From Nansenia antarctica (lineage: Eukaryota; Chordata; Actinopteri; Argentiniformes; Microstomatidae), in the NCBI GenBank assembly GCA_963989245.1, contig OZ022348.1, positions 35,620,931 to 35,684,930 on the forward strand: DNA of 64,000 nucleotides, given 5' to 3'. A program made the position numbers and the translations under genes. Shown here piece after piece: positions 35,074 through 48,623 of this stretch. Positions within the stretch are counted from its first letter, which is position 1. Each line of letters begins with the position of its first letter. The notes beneath the pieces are model-generated. The model saw only the letters and a program-made list of their open reading frames with translations. It was not told the DNA's origin and did not search any database.

Positions 35074-38000
35074 TTCAACAACAAGTCTAAATGTGCTCGT
35101 GAAAGGCAGAAAACAACACTTTGATAGTTTGATATAACTTGAGAACGAATGCAAAAAACAGTCCACTCTAAGAACAGGCCGCTTGGACACTTTCAGAACA
35201 GCTCTGTTAATGACTGAAAACAGCTCTCGAAGAGATTGTCAAAAGAGACTCTGAAAACGAAACGTTGATCACTTTTGAGCAAAAGGCTGCACACACGCAA
35301 TTCAAGTTGCTCTGATTGTCATTTAGAGTTACATTATAGGATTATTCAACAACAAGTCAAAATGTGCTCGTGAAAGGCAGAAAACAACACTTTGATAGTT
35401 TGATATAACTTGAGAACGAATGCAAAAAACAGTCCACTCTCAGAACAGGCCGCTTGGACACTTTCAGAACAGCTCTGTTAATGACTGAAAACAGCTCTCG
35501 AAGAGATTGTCAAAAGAGACTCCGAAAACGAAACGTTGATCACTTTTGAGCAAAAGGCTGCACACACGCAATTCAAGTTGCTCTGATTGTCATTTAGAGT
35601 TACATTATAGGATTATTCAACAACAAGTCAAAATGTGCTCGTGAAAGGCAGAAAACAACACTTTGATAGTTTGATATAACTTGAGAACGAATGCAAAAAA
35701 CAGTCCACTCTAAGAACAGGCCGCTTGGACACTTTCAGAACAGCTCTGTTAATGACTGAAAACAGCTCTCGAAGAGATTGTCAAAAGAGACTCCGATAAC
35801 GAAACGTTGATCACTTTTGAGCAAAAGGCTGCACACACGCAATTCAAGTTGCTCTGATTGTCATTTAGAGTTACATTATAGGATTATTCAACAACAAGTC
35901 AAAATGTGCTCGTGAAAGGCAGAAAACAACACTTTGATAGTTTGATATAACTTGAGAACGAATGCAAAAAACAGTCCACTCTAAGAACAGGCCGCTTGGA
36001 CACTTTCAGAACAGCTCTGTTAATGACTGAAAACAGCTCTCGAAGAGATTGTCAAAAGAGACTCCGAAAACGAAACGTTGATCACTTTTGAGCAAAAGGC
36101 TGCACACACGCAATTCAAGTTGCTCTGATTGTCATTTAGAGTTACATTATAGGATTATTCAACAACAAGTCAAAATGTGCTCGTGAAAGGCAGAAAACAA
36201 CACTTTGATAGTTTGATATAACTTGAGAACGAATGCAAAAAACAGTCCACTCTCAGAACAGGCCGCTTGGACACTTTCAGAACAGCTCTGTTAATGACTG
36301 AAAACAGCTCTCGAAGAAATTGTCAAAAGAGACTCCGAAAACGAAACGTTGATCACTTTTGAGCAAAAGGCTGCACACACGCAATTCAAGTTGCTCTGAT
36401 TGTCATTTAGAGTTACATTATAGGATTATTCAACAACAAGTCAAAATGTGCTCGTGAAAGGCAGAAAACAACACTTTGATAGTTTGATATAACTTGAGAA
36501 CGAATGCAAAAAACAGTCCACTCTCAGAACAGGCCGCTTGGACACTTTCAGAACAGCTCTGTTAATGACTGAAAACAGCTCTCGAAGAGATTGTCAAAAG
36601 AGACTCCGAAAACGAAACGTTGATCACTTTTGAGCAAAAGGCTGCACACACGCAATTCAAGTTGCTCTGATTGTCATTTAGAGTTACATTATAGGATTAT
36701 TCAACAACAAGTCAAAATGTGCTCGTGAAAGGCAGAAAACAACACTTTGATAGTTTGATATAACTTGAGAACGAATGCAAAAAACAGTCCACTCTAAGAA
36801 CAGGCCGCTTGGACACTTTCAGAACAGCTCTGTTAATGACTGAAAACAGCTCTCGAAGAGATTGTCAAAAGAGACTCTGAAAACGAAACGTTGATCACTT
36901 TTGAGCAAAAGGCTGCACACACGCAATTCAAGTTGCTCTGATTGTCATTTAGAGTTACATTATAGGATTATTCAACAACAAGTCAAAATGTGCTTGTGAA
37001 AGGCAGAAAACAACACTTTGATAGTTTGATATAACTTGAGAACGAATGCAAAAAACAGTCCACTCTAAGAACAGGCCGCTTGGACACTTTCAGAACAGCT
37101 CTGTTAATGACTGAAAACAGCTCTCGAAGAGATTGTCAAAAGAGACTCCGAAAACGAAACGTTGATCACTTTTGAGCAAAAGGCTGCACACACGCAATTC
37201 AAGTTGCTCTGATTGTCATTTAGAGTTACATTATAGGATTATTCAACAACAAGTCAAAATGTGCTCGTGAAAGGCAGAAAACAACACTTTGATAGTTTGA
37301 TATAACTTGAGAACGAATGCAAAAAACAGTCCACTCTAAGAACAGGCCGCTTGGACACTTTCAGAACAGCTCTGTTAATGACTGAAAACAGCTCTCGAAG
37401 AGATTGTCAAAAGAGACTCCGAAAACGAAACGTTGATCACTTTTGAGCAAAAGGCTGCACACACGCAATTCAAGTTGCTCTGATTGTCATTTAGAGTTAC
37501 ATTATAGGATTATTCAACAACAAGTCAAAATGTGCTCGTGAAAGGCAGAAAACAACACTTTGATAGTTTGATATAACTTGAGAACGAATGCAAAAAACAG
37601 TCCACTCTCAGAACAGGCCGCTTGGACACTTTCAGAACAGCTCTGTTAATGACTGAAAACAGCTCTCGAAGAGATTGTCAAAAGAGACTCTGAAAACGAA
37701 ACTTTGATTACTTTTGAGCAAAAGGCTGCACACACGCAATTCAAGTTGCTCTGATTGTCATTTAGAGTAACATTATAGGATTATTCAACAACAAGTCAAA
37801 ATGTGCTCGTGAAAGGCAGAAAACAACACTTTGATAGTTTGATATAACTTGAGAACGAATGCAAAAAACAGTCCACTCTAAGAACAGGCCGCTTGGACAC
37901 TTTCAGAACAGCTCTGTTAATGACTGAAAACAGCTCTCGAAGAGATTGTCAAAAGAGACTCCGAAAACGAAACGTTGATCACTTTTGAGCAAAAGGCTGC

Positions 38001-40222
38001 ACACACGCAATTCAAGTTGCTCTGATTGTCATTTAGAGTTACATTATAGGATTATTCAACAACAAGTCAAAATGTGCTCGTGAAAGACAGAAAACAACAC
38101 TTTGATAGTTTGATATAACTTGAGAACGAATGCAAAAAACAGTCCACTCTCAGAACAGGCCGCTTGGACACTTTCAGAACAGCTCTGTTAATGACTGAAA
38201 ACAGCTCTCGAAGAGATTGTCAAAAGAGACTCTGAAAACGAAACGTTGATTACTTTTGAGAAAAAGGCTGCACACACGCAATTCAAGTTGCTCTGATTGT
38301 CATTTAGAGTAACATTATAGGATTATTCAACAACAAGTCAAAATGTGCTCGTGAAAGGCAGAAAACAACACTTTGATAGTTTGATATAACTTGAGAACGA
38401 ATGCAAAAAACAGTCCACTCTAAGAACAGGCCGCTTGGACACTTTCAGAACAGCTCTGTTAATGACTGAAAACAGCTCTCGAAGAGATTGTCAAAAGAGA
38501 CTCTGAAAACGAAACGTTGATCACTTTTGAGCAAAAGGCTGCACACACGCAATTCAAGTTGCTCTGATTGTCATTTAGAGTAACATTATAGGATTATTCA
38601 ACAACAAGTCAAAATGTGCTCGTGAAAGGCAGAAAACAACACTTTGATAGTTTGATATAACTTGAGAACGAATGCAAAAAACAGTCCACTCTCAGAACAG
38701 GCCGCTTGGACACTTTCAGAACAGCTCTGTTAATGACTGAAAACAGCTCTCGAAGAAATTGTCAAAAGAGACTCCGAAAACGAAACGTTGATCACTTTTG
38801 AGCAAAAGGCTGCACACACGCAATTCAAGTTGCTCTGATTGTCATTTAGAGTTACATTATAGGATTATTCAACAACAAGTCAAAATGTGCTCGTGAAAGG
38901 CAGAAAACAACACTTTGATAGTTTGATATAACTTGAGAACGAATGCAAAAAACAGTCCACTCTCAGAACAGGCCGCTTGGACACTTTCAGAACAGCTCTG
39001 TTAATGACTGAAAACAGCTCTCGAAGAGATTGTCAAAAGAGACTCCGAAAACGAAACGTTGATCACTTTTGAGCAAAAGGCTGCACACACGCAATTCAAG
39101 TTGCTCTGATTGTCATTTAGAGTTACATTATAGGATTATTCAACAACAAGTCAAAATGTGCTCGTGAAAGGCAGAAAACAACACTTTGATAGTTTGATAT
39201 AACTTGAGAACGAATGCAAAAAACAGTCCACTCTAAGAACAGGCCGCTTGGACACTTTCAGAACAGCTCTGTTAATGACTGAAAACAGCTCTCGAAGAGA
39301 TTGTCAAAAGAGACTCTGAAAACGAAACGTTGATCACTTTTGAGCAAAAGGCTGCACACACGCAATTCAAGTTGCTCTGATTGTCATTTAGAGTTACATT
39401 ATAGGATTATTCAACAACAAGTCAAAATGTGCTTGTGAAAGGCAGAAAACAACACTTTGATAGTTTGATATAACTTGAGAACGAATGCAAAAAACAGTCC
39501 ACTCTAAGAACAGGCCGCTTGGACACTTTCAGAACAGCTCTGTTAATGACTGAAAACAGCTCTCGAAGAGATTGTCAAAAGAGACTCCGAAAACGAAACG
39601 TTGATCACTTTTGAGCAAAAGGCTGCACACACGCAATTCAAGTTGCTCTGATTGTCATTTAGAGTTACATTATAGGATTATTCAACAACAAGTCAAAATG
39701 TGCTCGTGAAAGGCAGAAAACAACACTTTGATAGTTTGATATAACTTGAGAACGAATGCAAAAAACAGTCCACTCTAAGAACAGGCCGCTTGGACACTTT
39801 CAGAACAGCTCTGTTAATGACTGAAAACAGCTCTCGAAGAGATTGTCAAAAGAGACTCCGAAAACGAAACGTTGATCACTTTTGAGCAAAAGGCTGCACA
39901 CACGCAATTCAAGTTGCTCTGATTGTCATTTAGAGTAACATTATAGGATTATTCAACAACAAGTCAAAATGTGCTCGTGAAAGGCAGAAAACAACACTTT
40001 GATAGTTTGATATAACTTGAGAACGAATGCAAAAAACAGTCCACTCTCAGAACAGGCCGCTTGGACACTTTCAGAACAGCTCTGTTAATGACTGAAAACA
40101 GCTCTCGAAGAGATTGTCAAAAGAGACTCCGAAAACGAAACGTTGATCACTTTTGAGCAAAAGGCTGCACACACGCAATTCAAGTTGCTCTGATTGTCAT
40201 TTAGAGTTACATTATAGGATTA
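35074..40222. repeat. Higher-order repeat unit HOR-a, 19 monomers
   Basis: The order is GTCTAAATG; CTCAG; CTCCGATAACG; CTAAG; AAGAAATT; CTCAG; CTAAG/CTCTG; CTTGTG; CTAAG; GAAACTTTGATTAC; CTAAG; AAGACAG with GAGAAAAAGG; CTAAG/CTCTG/GTAAC; AAGAAATT; CTCAG; CTAAG/CTCTG; CTTGTG; CTAAG/CTCCG/GTAAC; CTCAG. Length is 5149 bp. Monomers 5-9 and 14-18 are a repeated 5-monomer module; removing one copy leaves a 14-monomer order. The same sequence of alleles restarts at 40223. Confidence 0.88.
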
Positions 40223-43200
40223 TTCAACAACAAGTCTAAATGTGCTCGTGAAAGGCAGAAAACAACACTTTGATAGTTTGATATAACTTGAGAACGAATG
40301 CAAAAAACAGTCCACTCTAAGAACAGGCCGCTTGGACACTTTCAGAACAGCTCTGTTAATGACTGAAAACAGCTCTCGAAGAGATTGTCAAAAGAGACTC
40401 TGAAAACGAAACGTTGATCACTTTTGAGCAAAAGGCTGCACACACGCAATTCAAGTTGCTCTGATTGTCATTTAGAGTTACATTATAGGATTATTCAACA
40501 ACAAGTCAAAATGTGCTCGTGAAAGGCAGAAAACAACACTTTGATAGTTTGATATAACTTGAGAACGAATGCAAAAAACAGTCCACTCTCAGAACAGGCC
40601 GCTTGGACACTTTCAGAACAGCTCTGTTAATGACTGAAAACAGCTCTCGAAGAGATTGTCAAAAGAGACTCCGAAAACGAAACGTTGATCACTTTTGAGC
40701 AAAAGGCTGCACACACGCAATTCAAGTTGCTCTGATTGTCATTTAGAGTTACATTATAGGATTATTCAACAACAAGTCAAAATGTGCTCGTGAAAGGCAG
40801 AAAACAACACTTTGATAGTTTGATATAACTTGAGAACGAATGCAAAAAACAGTCCACTCTAAGAACAGGCCGCTTGGACACTTTCAGAACAGCTCTGTTA
40901 ATGACTGAAAACAGCTCTCGAAGAGATTGTCAAAAGAGACTCCGATAACGAAACGTTGATCACTTTTGAGCAAAAGGCTGCACACACGCAATTCAAGTTG
41001 CTCTGATTGTCATTTAGAGTTACATTATAGGATTATTCAACAACAAGTCAAAATGTGCTCGTGAAAGGCAGAAAACAACACTTTGATAGTTTGATATAAC
41101 TTGAGAACGAATGCAAAAAACAGTCCACTCTAAGAACAGGCCGCTTGGACACTTTCAGAACAGCTCTGTTAATGACTGAAAACAGCTCTCGAAGAGATTG
41201 TCAAAAGAGACTCCGAAAACGAAACGTTGATCACTTTTGAGCAAAAGGCTGCACACACGCAATTCAAGTTGCTCTGATTGTCATTTAGAGTTACATTATA
41301 GGATTATTCAACAACAAGTCAAAATGTGCTCGTGAAAGGCAGAAAACAACACTTTGATAGTTTGATATAACTTGAGAACGAATGCAAAAAACAGTCCACT
41401 CTCAGAACAGGCCGCTTGGACACTTTCAGAACAGCTCTGTTAATGACTGAAAACAGCTCTCGAAGAAATTGTCAAAAGAGACTCCGAAAACGAAACGTTG
41501 ATCACTTTTGAGCAAAAGGCTGCACACACGCAATTCAAGTTGCTCTGATTGTCATTTAGAGTTACATTATAGGATTATTCAACAACAAGTCAAAATGTGC
41601 TCGTGAAAGGCAGAAAACAACACTTTGATAGTTTGATATAACTTGAGAACGAATGCAAAAAACAGTCCACTCTCAGAACAGGCCGCTTGGACACTTTCAG
41701 AACAGCTCTGTTAATGACTGAAAACAGCTCTCGAAGAGATTGTCAAAAGAGACTCCGAAAACGAAACGTTGATCACTTTTGAGCAAAAGGCTGCACACAC
41801 GCAATTCAAGTTGCTCTGATTGTCATTTAGAGTTACATTATAGGATTATTCAACAACAAGTCAAAATGTGCTCGTGAAAGGCAGAAAACAACACTTTGAT
41901 AGTTTGATATAACTTGAGAACGAATGCAAAAAACAGTCCACTCTAAGAACAGGCCGCTTGGACACTTTCAGAACAGCTCTGTTAATGACTGAAAACAGCT
42001 CTCGAAGAGATTGTCAAAAGAGACTCTGAAAACGAAACGTTGATCACTTTTGAGCAAAAGGCTGCACACACGCAATTCAAGTTGCTCTGATTGTCATTTA
42101 GAGTTACATTATAGGATTATTCAACAACAAGTCAAAATGTGCTTGTGAAAGGCAGAAAACAACACTTTGATAGTTTGATATAACTTGAGAACGAATGCAA
42201 AAAACAGTCCACTCTAAGAACAGGCCGCTTGGACACTTTCAGAACAGCTCTGTTAATGACTGAAAACAGCTCTCGAAGAGATTGTCAAAAGAGACTCCGA
42301 AAACGAAACGTTGATCACTTTTGAGCAAAAGGCTGCACACACGCAATTCAAGTTGCTCTGATTGTCATTTAGAGTTACATTATAGGATTATTCAACAACA
42401 AGTCAAAATGTGCTCGTGAAAGGCAGAAAACAACACTTTGATAGTTTGATATAACTTGAGAACGAATGCAAAAAACAGTCCACTCTAAGAACAGGCCGCT
42501 TGGACACTTTCAGAACAGCTCTGTTAATGACTGAAAACAGCTCTCGAAGAGATTGTCAAAAGAGACTCCGAAAACGAAACGTTGATCACTTTTGAGCAAA
42601 AGGCTGCACACACGCAATTCAAGTTGCTCTGATTGTCATTTAGAGTTACATTATAGGATTATTCAACAACAAGTCAAAATGTGCTCGTGAAAGGCAGAAA
42701 ACAACACTTTGATAGTTTGATATAACTTGAGAACGAATGCAAAAAACAGTCCACTCTCAGAACAGGCCGCTTGGACACTTTCAGAACAGCTCTGTTAATG
42801 ACTGAAAACAGCTCTCGAAGAGATTGTCAAAAGAGACTCTGAAAACGAAACTTTGATTACTTTTGAGCAAAAGGCTGCACACACGCAATTCAAGTTGCTC
42901 TGATTGTCATTTAGAGTAACATTATAGGATTATTCAACAACAAGTCAAAATGTGCTCGTGAAAGGCAGAAAACAACACTTTGATAGTTTGATATAACTTG
43001 AGAACGAATGCAAAAAACAGTCCACTCTAAGAACAGGCCGCTTGGACACTTTCAGAACAGCTCTGTTAATGACTGAAAACAGCTCTCGAAGAGATTGTCA
43101 AAAGAGACTCCGAAAACGAAACGTTGATCACTTTTGAGCAAAAGGCTGCACACACGCAATTCAAGTTGCTCTGATTGTCATTTAGAGTTACATTATAGGA

Positions 43201-45913
43201 TTATTCAACAACAAGTCAAAATGTGCTCGTGAAAGACAGAAAACAACACTTTGATAGTTTGATATAACTTGAGAACGAATGCAAAAAACAGTCCACTCTC
43301 AGAACAGGCCGCTTGGACACTTTCAGAACAGCTCTGTTAATGACTGAAAACAGCTCTCGAAGAGATTGTCAAAAGAGACTCTGAAAACGAAACGTTGATT
43401 ACTTTTGAGAAAAAGGCTGCACACACGCAATTCAAGTTGCTCTGATTGTCATTTAGAGTAACATTATAGGATTATTCAACAACAAGTCAAAATGTGCTCG
43501 TGAAAGGCAGAAAACAACACTTTGATAGTTTGATATAACTTGAGAACGAATGCAAAAAACAGTCCACTCTAAGAACAGGCCGCTTGGACACTTTCAGAAC
43601 AGCTCTGTTAATGACTGAAAACAGCTCTCGAAGAGATTGTCAAAAGAGACTCTGAAAACGAAACGTTGATCACTTTTGAGCAAAAGGCTGCACACACGCA
43701 ATTCAAGTTGCTCTGATTGTCATTTAGAGTAACATTATAGGATTATTCAACAACAAGTCAAAATGTGCTCGTGAAAGGCAGAAAACAACACTTTGATAGT
43801 TTGATATAACTTGAGAACGAATGCAAAAAACAGTCCACTCTCAGAACAGGCCGCTTGGACACTTTCAGAACAGCTCTGTTAATGACTGAAAACAGCTCTC
43901 GAAGAAATTGTCAAAAGAGACTCCGAAAACGAAACGTTGATCACTTTTGAGCAAAAGGCTGCACACACGCAATTCAAGTTGCTCTGATTGTCATTTAGAG
44001 TTACATTATAGGATTATTCAACAACAAGTCAAAATGTGCTCGTGAAAGGCAGAAAACAACACTTTGATAGTTTGATATAACTTGAGAACGAATGCAAAAA
44101 ACAGTCCACTCTCAGAACAGGCCGCTTGGACACTTTCAGAACAGCTCTGTTAATGACTGAAAACAGCTCTCGAAGAGATTGTCAAAAGAGACTCCGAAAA
44201 CGAAACGTTGATCACTTTTGAGCAAAAGGCTGCACACACGCAATTCAAGTTGCTCTGATTGTCATTTAGAGTTACATTATAGGATTATTCAACAACAAGT
44301 CAAAATGTGCTCGTGAAAGGCAGAAAACAACACTTTGATAGTTTGATATAACTTGAGAATGAATGCAAAAAACAGTCCACTCTAAGAACAGGCCGCTTGG
44401 ACACTTTCAGAACAGCTCTGTTAATGACTGAAAACAGCTCTCGAAGAGATTGTCAAAAGAGACTCTGAAAACGAAACGTTGATCACTTTTGAGCAAAAGG
44501 CTGCACACACGCAATTCAAGTTGCTCTGATTGTCATTTAGAGTTACATTATAGGATTATTCAACAACAAGTCAAAATGTGCTTGTGAAAGGCAGAAAACA
44601 ACACTTTGATAGTTTGATATAACTTGAGAACGAATGCAAAAAACAGTCCACTCTAAGAACAGGCCGCTTGGACACTTTCAGAACAGCTCTGTTAATGACT
44701 GAAAACAGCTCTCGAAGAGATTGTCAAAAGAGACTCCGAAAACGAAACGTTGATCACTTTTGAGCAAAAGGCTGCACACACGCAATTCAAGTTGCTCTGA
44801 TTGTCATTTAGAGTTACATTATAGGATTATTCAACAACAAGTCAAAATGTGCTCGTGAAAGGCAGAAAACAACACTTTGATAGTTTGATATAACTTGAGA
44901 ACGAATGCAAAAAACAGTCCACTCTAAGAACAGGCCGCTTGGACACTTTCAGAACAGCTCTGTTAATGACTGAAAACAGCTCTCGAAGAGATTGTCAAAA
45001 GAGACTCTGAAAACGAAACGTTGATCACTTTTGAGCAAAAGGCTGCACACACGCAATTCAAGTTGCTCTGATTGTCATTTAGAGTTACATTATAGGATTA
45101 TTCAACAACAAGTCAAAATGTGCTTGTGAAAGGCAGAAAACAACACTTTGATAGTTTGATATAACTTGAGAACGAATGCAAAAAACAGTCCACTCTAAGA
45201 ACAGGCCGCTTGGACACTTTCAGAACAGCTCTGTTAATGACTGAAAACAGCTCTCGAAGAGATTGTCAAAAGAGACTCCGAAAACGAAACGTTGATCACT
45301 TTTGAGCAAAAGGCTGCACACACGCAATTCAAGTTGCTCTGATTGTCATTTAGAGTTACATTATAGGATTATTCAACAACAAGTCAAAATGTGCTCGTGA
45401 AAGGCAGAAAACAACACTTTGATAGTTTGATATAACTTGAGAACGAATGCAAAAAACAGTCCACTCTAAGAACAGGCCGCTTGGACACTTTCAGAACAGC
45501 TCTGTTAATGACTGAAAACAGCTCTCGAAGAGATTGTCAAAAGAGACTCCGAAAACGAAACGTTGATCACTTTTGAGCAAAAGGCTGCACACACGCAATT
45601 CAAGTTGCTCTGATTGTCATTTAGAGTAACATTATAGGATTATTCAACAACAAGTCAAAATGTGCTCGTGAAAGGCAGAAAACAACACTTTGATAGTTTG
45701 ATATAACTTGAGAACGAATGCAAAAAACAGTCCACTCTCAGAACAGGCCGCTTGGACACTTTCAGAACAGCTCTGTTAATGACTGAAAACAGCTCTCGAA
45801 GAGATTGTCAAAAGAGACTCCGAAAACGAAACGTTGATCACTTTTGAGCAAAAGGCTGCACACACGCAATTCAAGTTGCTCTGATTGTCATTTAGAGTTA
45901 CATTATAGGATTA
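40223..45913. repeat. Higher-order repeat unit HOR-b, 21 monomers
   Basis: It follows HOR-a monomer by monomer for 17 units, then has an extra pair (44830 CTAAG/CTCTG and 45101 CTTGTG) that duplicates the two before it, then the same two final units. Length is 5691 bp, which is HOR-a plus 542. A private change is GAGAATGAATGC in the unit at 44288. Confidence 0.88.
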
Positions 45914-48623
45914 TTCAACAACAAGTCTAAATGTGCTCGTGAAAGGCAGAAAACAACACTTTGATAGTTTGATATAACTTGAGAACGAATGCAAAAAACA
46001 GTCCACTCTAAGAACAGGCCGCTTGGACACTTTCAGAACAGCTCTGTTAATGACTGAAAACAGCTCTCGAAGAGATTGTCAAAAGAGACTCTGAAAACGA
46101 AACGTTGATCACTTTTGAGCAAAAGGCTGCACACACGCAATTCAAGTTGCTCTGATTGTCATTTAGAGTTACATTATAGGATTATTCAACAACAAGTCAA
46201 AATGTGCTCGTGAAAGGCAGAAAACAACACTTTGATAGTTTGATATAACTTGAGAACGAATGCAAAAAACAGTCCACTCTCAGAACAGGCCGCTTGGACA
46301 CTTTCAGAACAGCTCTGTTAATGACTGAAAACAGCTCTCGAAGAGATTGTCAAAAGAGACTCCGAAAACGAAACGTTGATCACTTTTGAGCAAAAGGCTG
46401 CACACACGCAATTCAAGTTGCTCTGATTGTCATTTAGAGTTACATTATAGGATTATTCAACAACAAGTCAAAATGTGCTCGTGAAAGGCAGAAAACAACA
46501 CTTTGATAGTTTGATATAACTTGAGAACGAATGCAAAAAACAGTCCACTCTAAGAACAGGCCGCTTGGACACTTTCAGAACAGCTCTGTTAATGACTGAA
46601 AACAGCTCTCGAAGAGATTGTCAAAAGAGACTCCGAAAACGAAACGTTGATCACTTTTGAGCAAAAGGCTGCACACACGCAATTCAAGTTGCTCTGATTG
46701 TCATTTAGAGTTACATTATAGGATTATTCAACAACAAGTCAAAATGTGCTCGTGAAAGGCAGAAAACAACACTTTGATAGTTTGATATAACTTGAGAACG
46801 AATGCAAAAAACAGTCCACTCTCAGAACAGGCCGCTTGGACACTTTCAGAACAGCTCTGTTAATGACTGAAAACAGCTCTCGAAGAAATTGTCAAAAGAG
46901 ACTCCGAAAACGAAACGTTGATCACTTTTGAGCAAAAGGCTGCACACACGCAATTCAAGTTGCTCTGATTGTCATTTAGAGTTACATTATAGGATTATTC
47001 AACAACAAGTCAAAATGTGCTCGTGAAAGGCAGAAAACAACACTTTGATAGTTTGATATAACTTGAGAACGAATGCAAAAAACAGTCCACTCTCAGAACA
47101 GGCCGCTTGGACACTTTCAGAACAGCTCTGTTAATGACTGAAAACAGCTCTCGAAGAGATTGTCAAAAGAGACTCCGAAAACGAAACGTTGATCACTTTT
47201 GAGCAAAAGGCTGCACACACGCAATTCAAGTTGCTCTGATTGTCATTTAGAGTTACATTATAGGATTATTCAACAACAAGTCAAAATGTGCTTGTGAAAG
47301 GCAGAAAACAACACTTTGATAGTTTGATATAACTTGAGAACGAATGCAAAAAACAGTCCACTCTAAGAACAGGCCGCTTGGACACTTTCAGAACAGCTCT
47401 GTTAATGACTGAAAACAGCTCTCGAAGAGATTGTCAAAAGAGACTCCGAAAACGAAACGTTGATCACTTTTGAGCAAAAGGCTGCACACACGCAATTCAA
47501 GTTGCTCTGATTGTCATTTAGAGTTACATTATAGGATTATTCAACAACAAGTCAAAATGTGCTCGTGAAAGGCAGAAAACAACACTTTGATAGTTTGATA
47601 TAACTTGAGAACGAATGCAAAAAACAGTCCACTCTAAGAACAGGCCGCTTGGACACTTTCAGAACAGCTCTGTTAATGACTGAAAACAGCTCTCGAAGAG
47701 ATTGTCAAAAGAGACTCTGAAAACGAAACGTTGATCACTTTTGAGCAAAAGGCTGCACACACGCAATTCAAGTTGCTCTGATTGTCATTTAGAGTTACAT
47801 TATAGGATTATTCAACAACAAGTCAAAATGTGCTTGTGAAAGGCAGAAAACAACACTTTGATAGTTTGATATAACTTGAGAACGAATGCAAAAAACAGTC
47901 CACTCTAAGAACAGGCCGCTTGGACACTTTCAGAACAGCTCTGTTAATGACTGAAAACAGCTCTCGAAGAGATTGTCAAAAGAGACTCCGAAAACGAAAC
48001 GTTGATCACTTTTGAGCAAAAGGCTGCACACACGCAATTCAAGTTGCTCTGATTGTCATTTAGAGTTACATTATAGGATTATTCAACAACAAGTCAAAAT
48101 GTGCTCGTGAAAGGCAGAAAACAACACTTTGATAGTTTGATATAACTTGAGAACGAATGCAAAAAACAGTCCACTCTAAGAACAGGCCGCTTGGACACTT
48201 TCAGAACAGCTCTGTTAATGACTGAAAACAGCTCTCGAAGAGATTGTCAAAAGAGACTCCGAAAACGAAACGTTGATCACTTTTGAGCAAAAGGCTGCAC
48301 ACACGCAATTCAAGTTGCTCTGATTGTCATTTAGAGTAACATTATAGGATTATTCAACAACAAGTCAAAATGTGCTCGTGAAAGGCAGAAAACAACACTT
48401 TGATAGTTTGATATAACTTGAGAACGAATGCAAAAAACAGTCCACTCTCAGAACAGGCCGCTTGGACACTTTCAGAACAGCTCTGTTAATGACTGAAAAC
48501 AGCTCTCGAAGAGATTGTCAAAAGAGACTCCGAAAACGAAACGTTGATCACTTTTGAGCAAAAGGCTGCACACACGCAATTCAAGTTGCTCTGATTGTCA
48601 TTTAGAGTTACATTATAGGATTA
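45914..48623. repeat. Higher-order repeat unit HOR-c, 10 monomers (internally deleted)
   Basis: It begins GTCTAAATG; CTCAG; CTAAG/CTCCG (without the GATAACG allele); AAGAAATT; CTCAG; CTTGTG, and ends CTAAG/CTCTG; CTTGTG; CTAAG/GTAAC; CTCAG like HOR-b. It lacks the GAAACTTTG and AAGACAG units, so the middle of the 21-monomer form is missing. Confidence 0.82.
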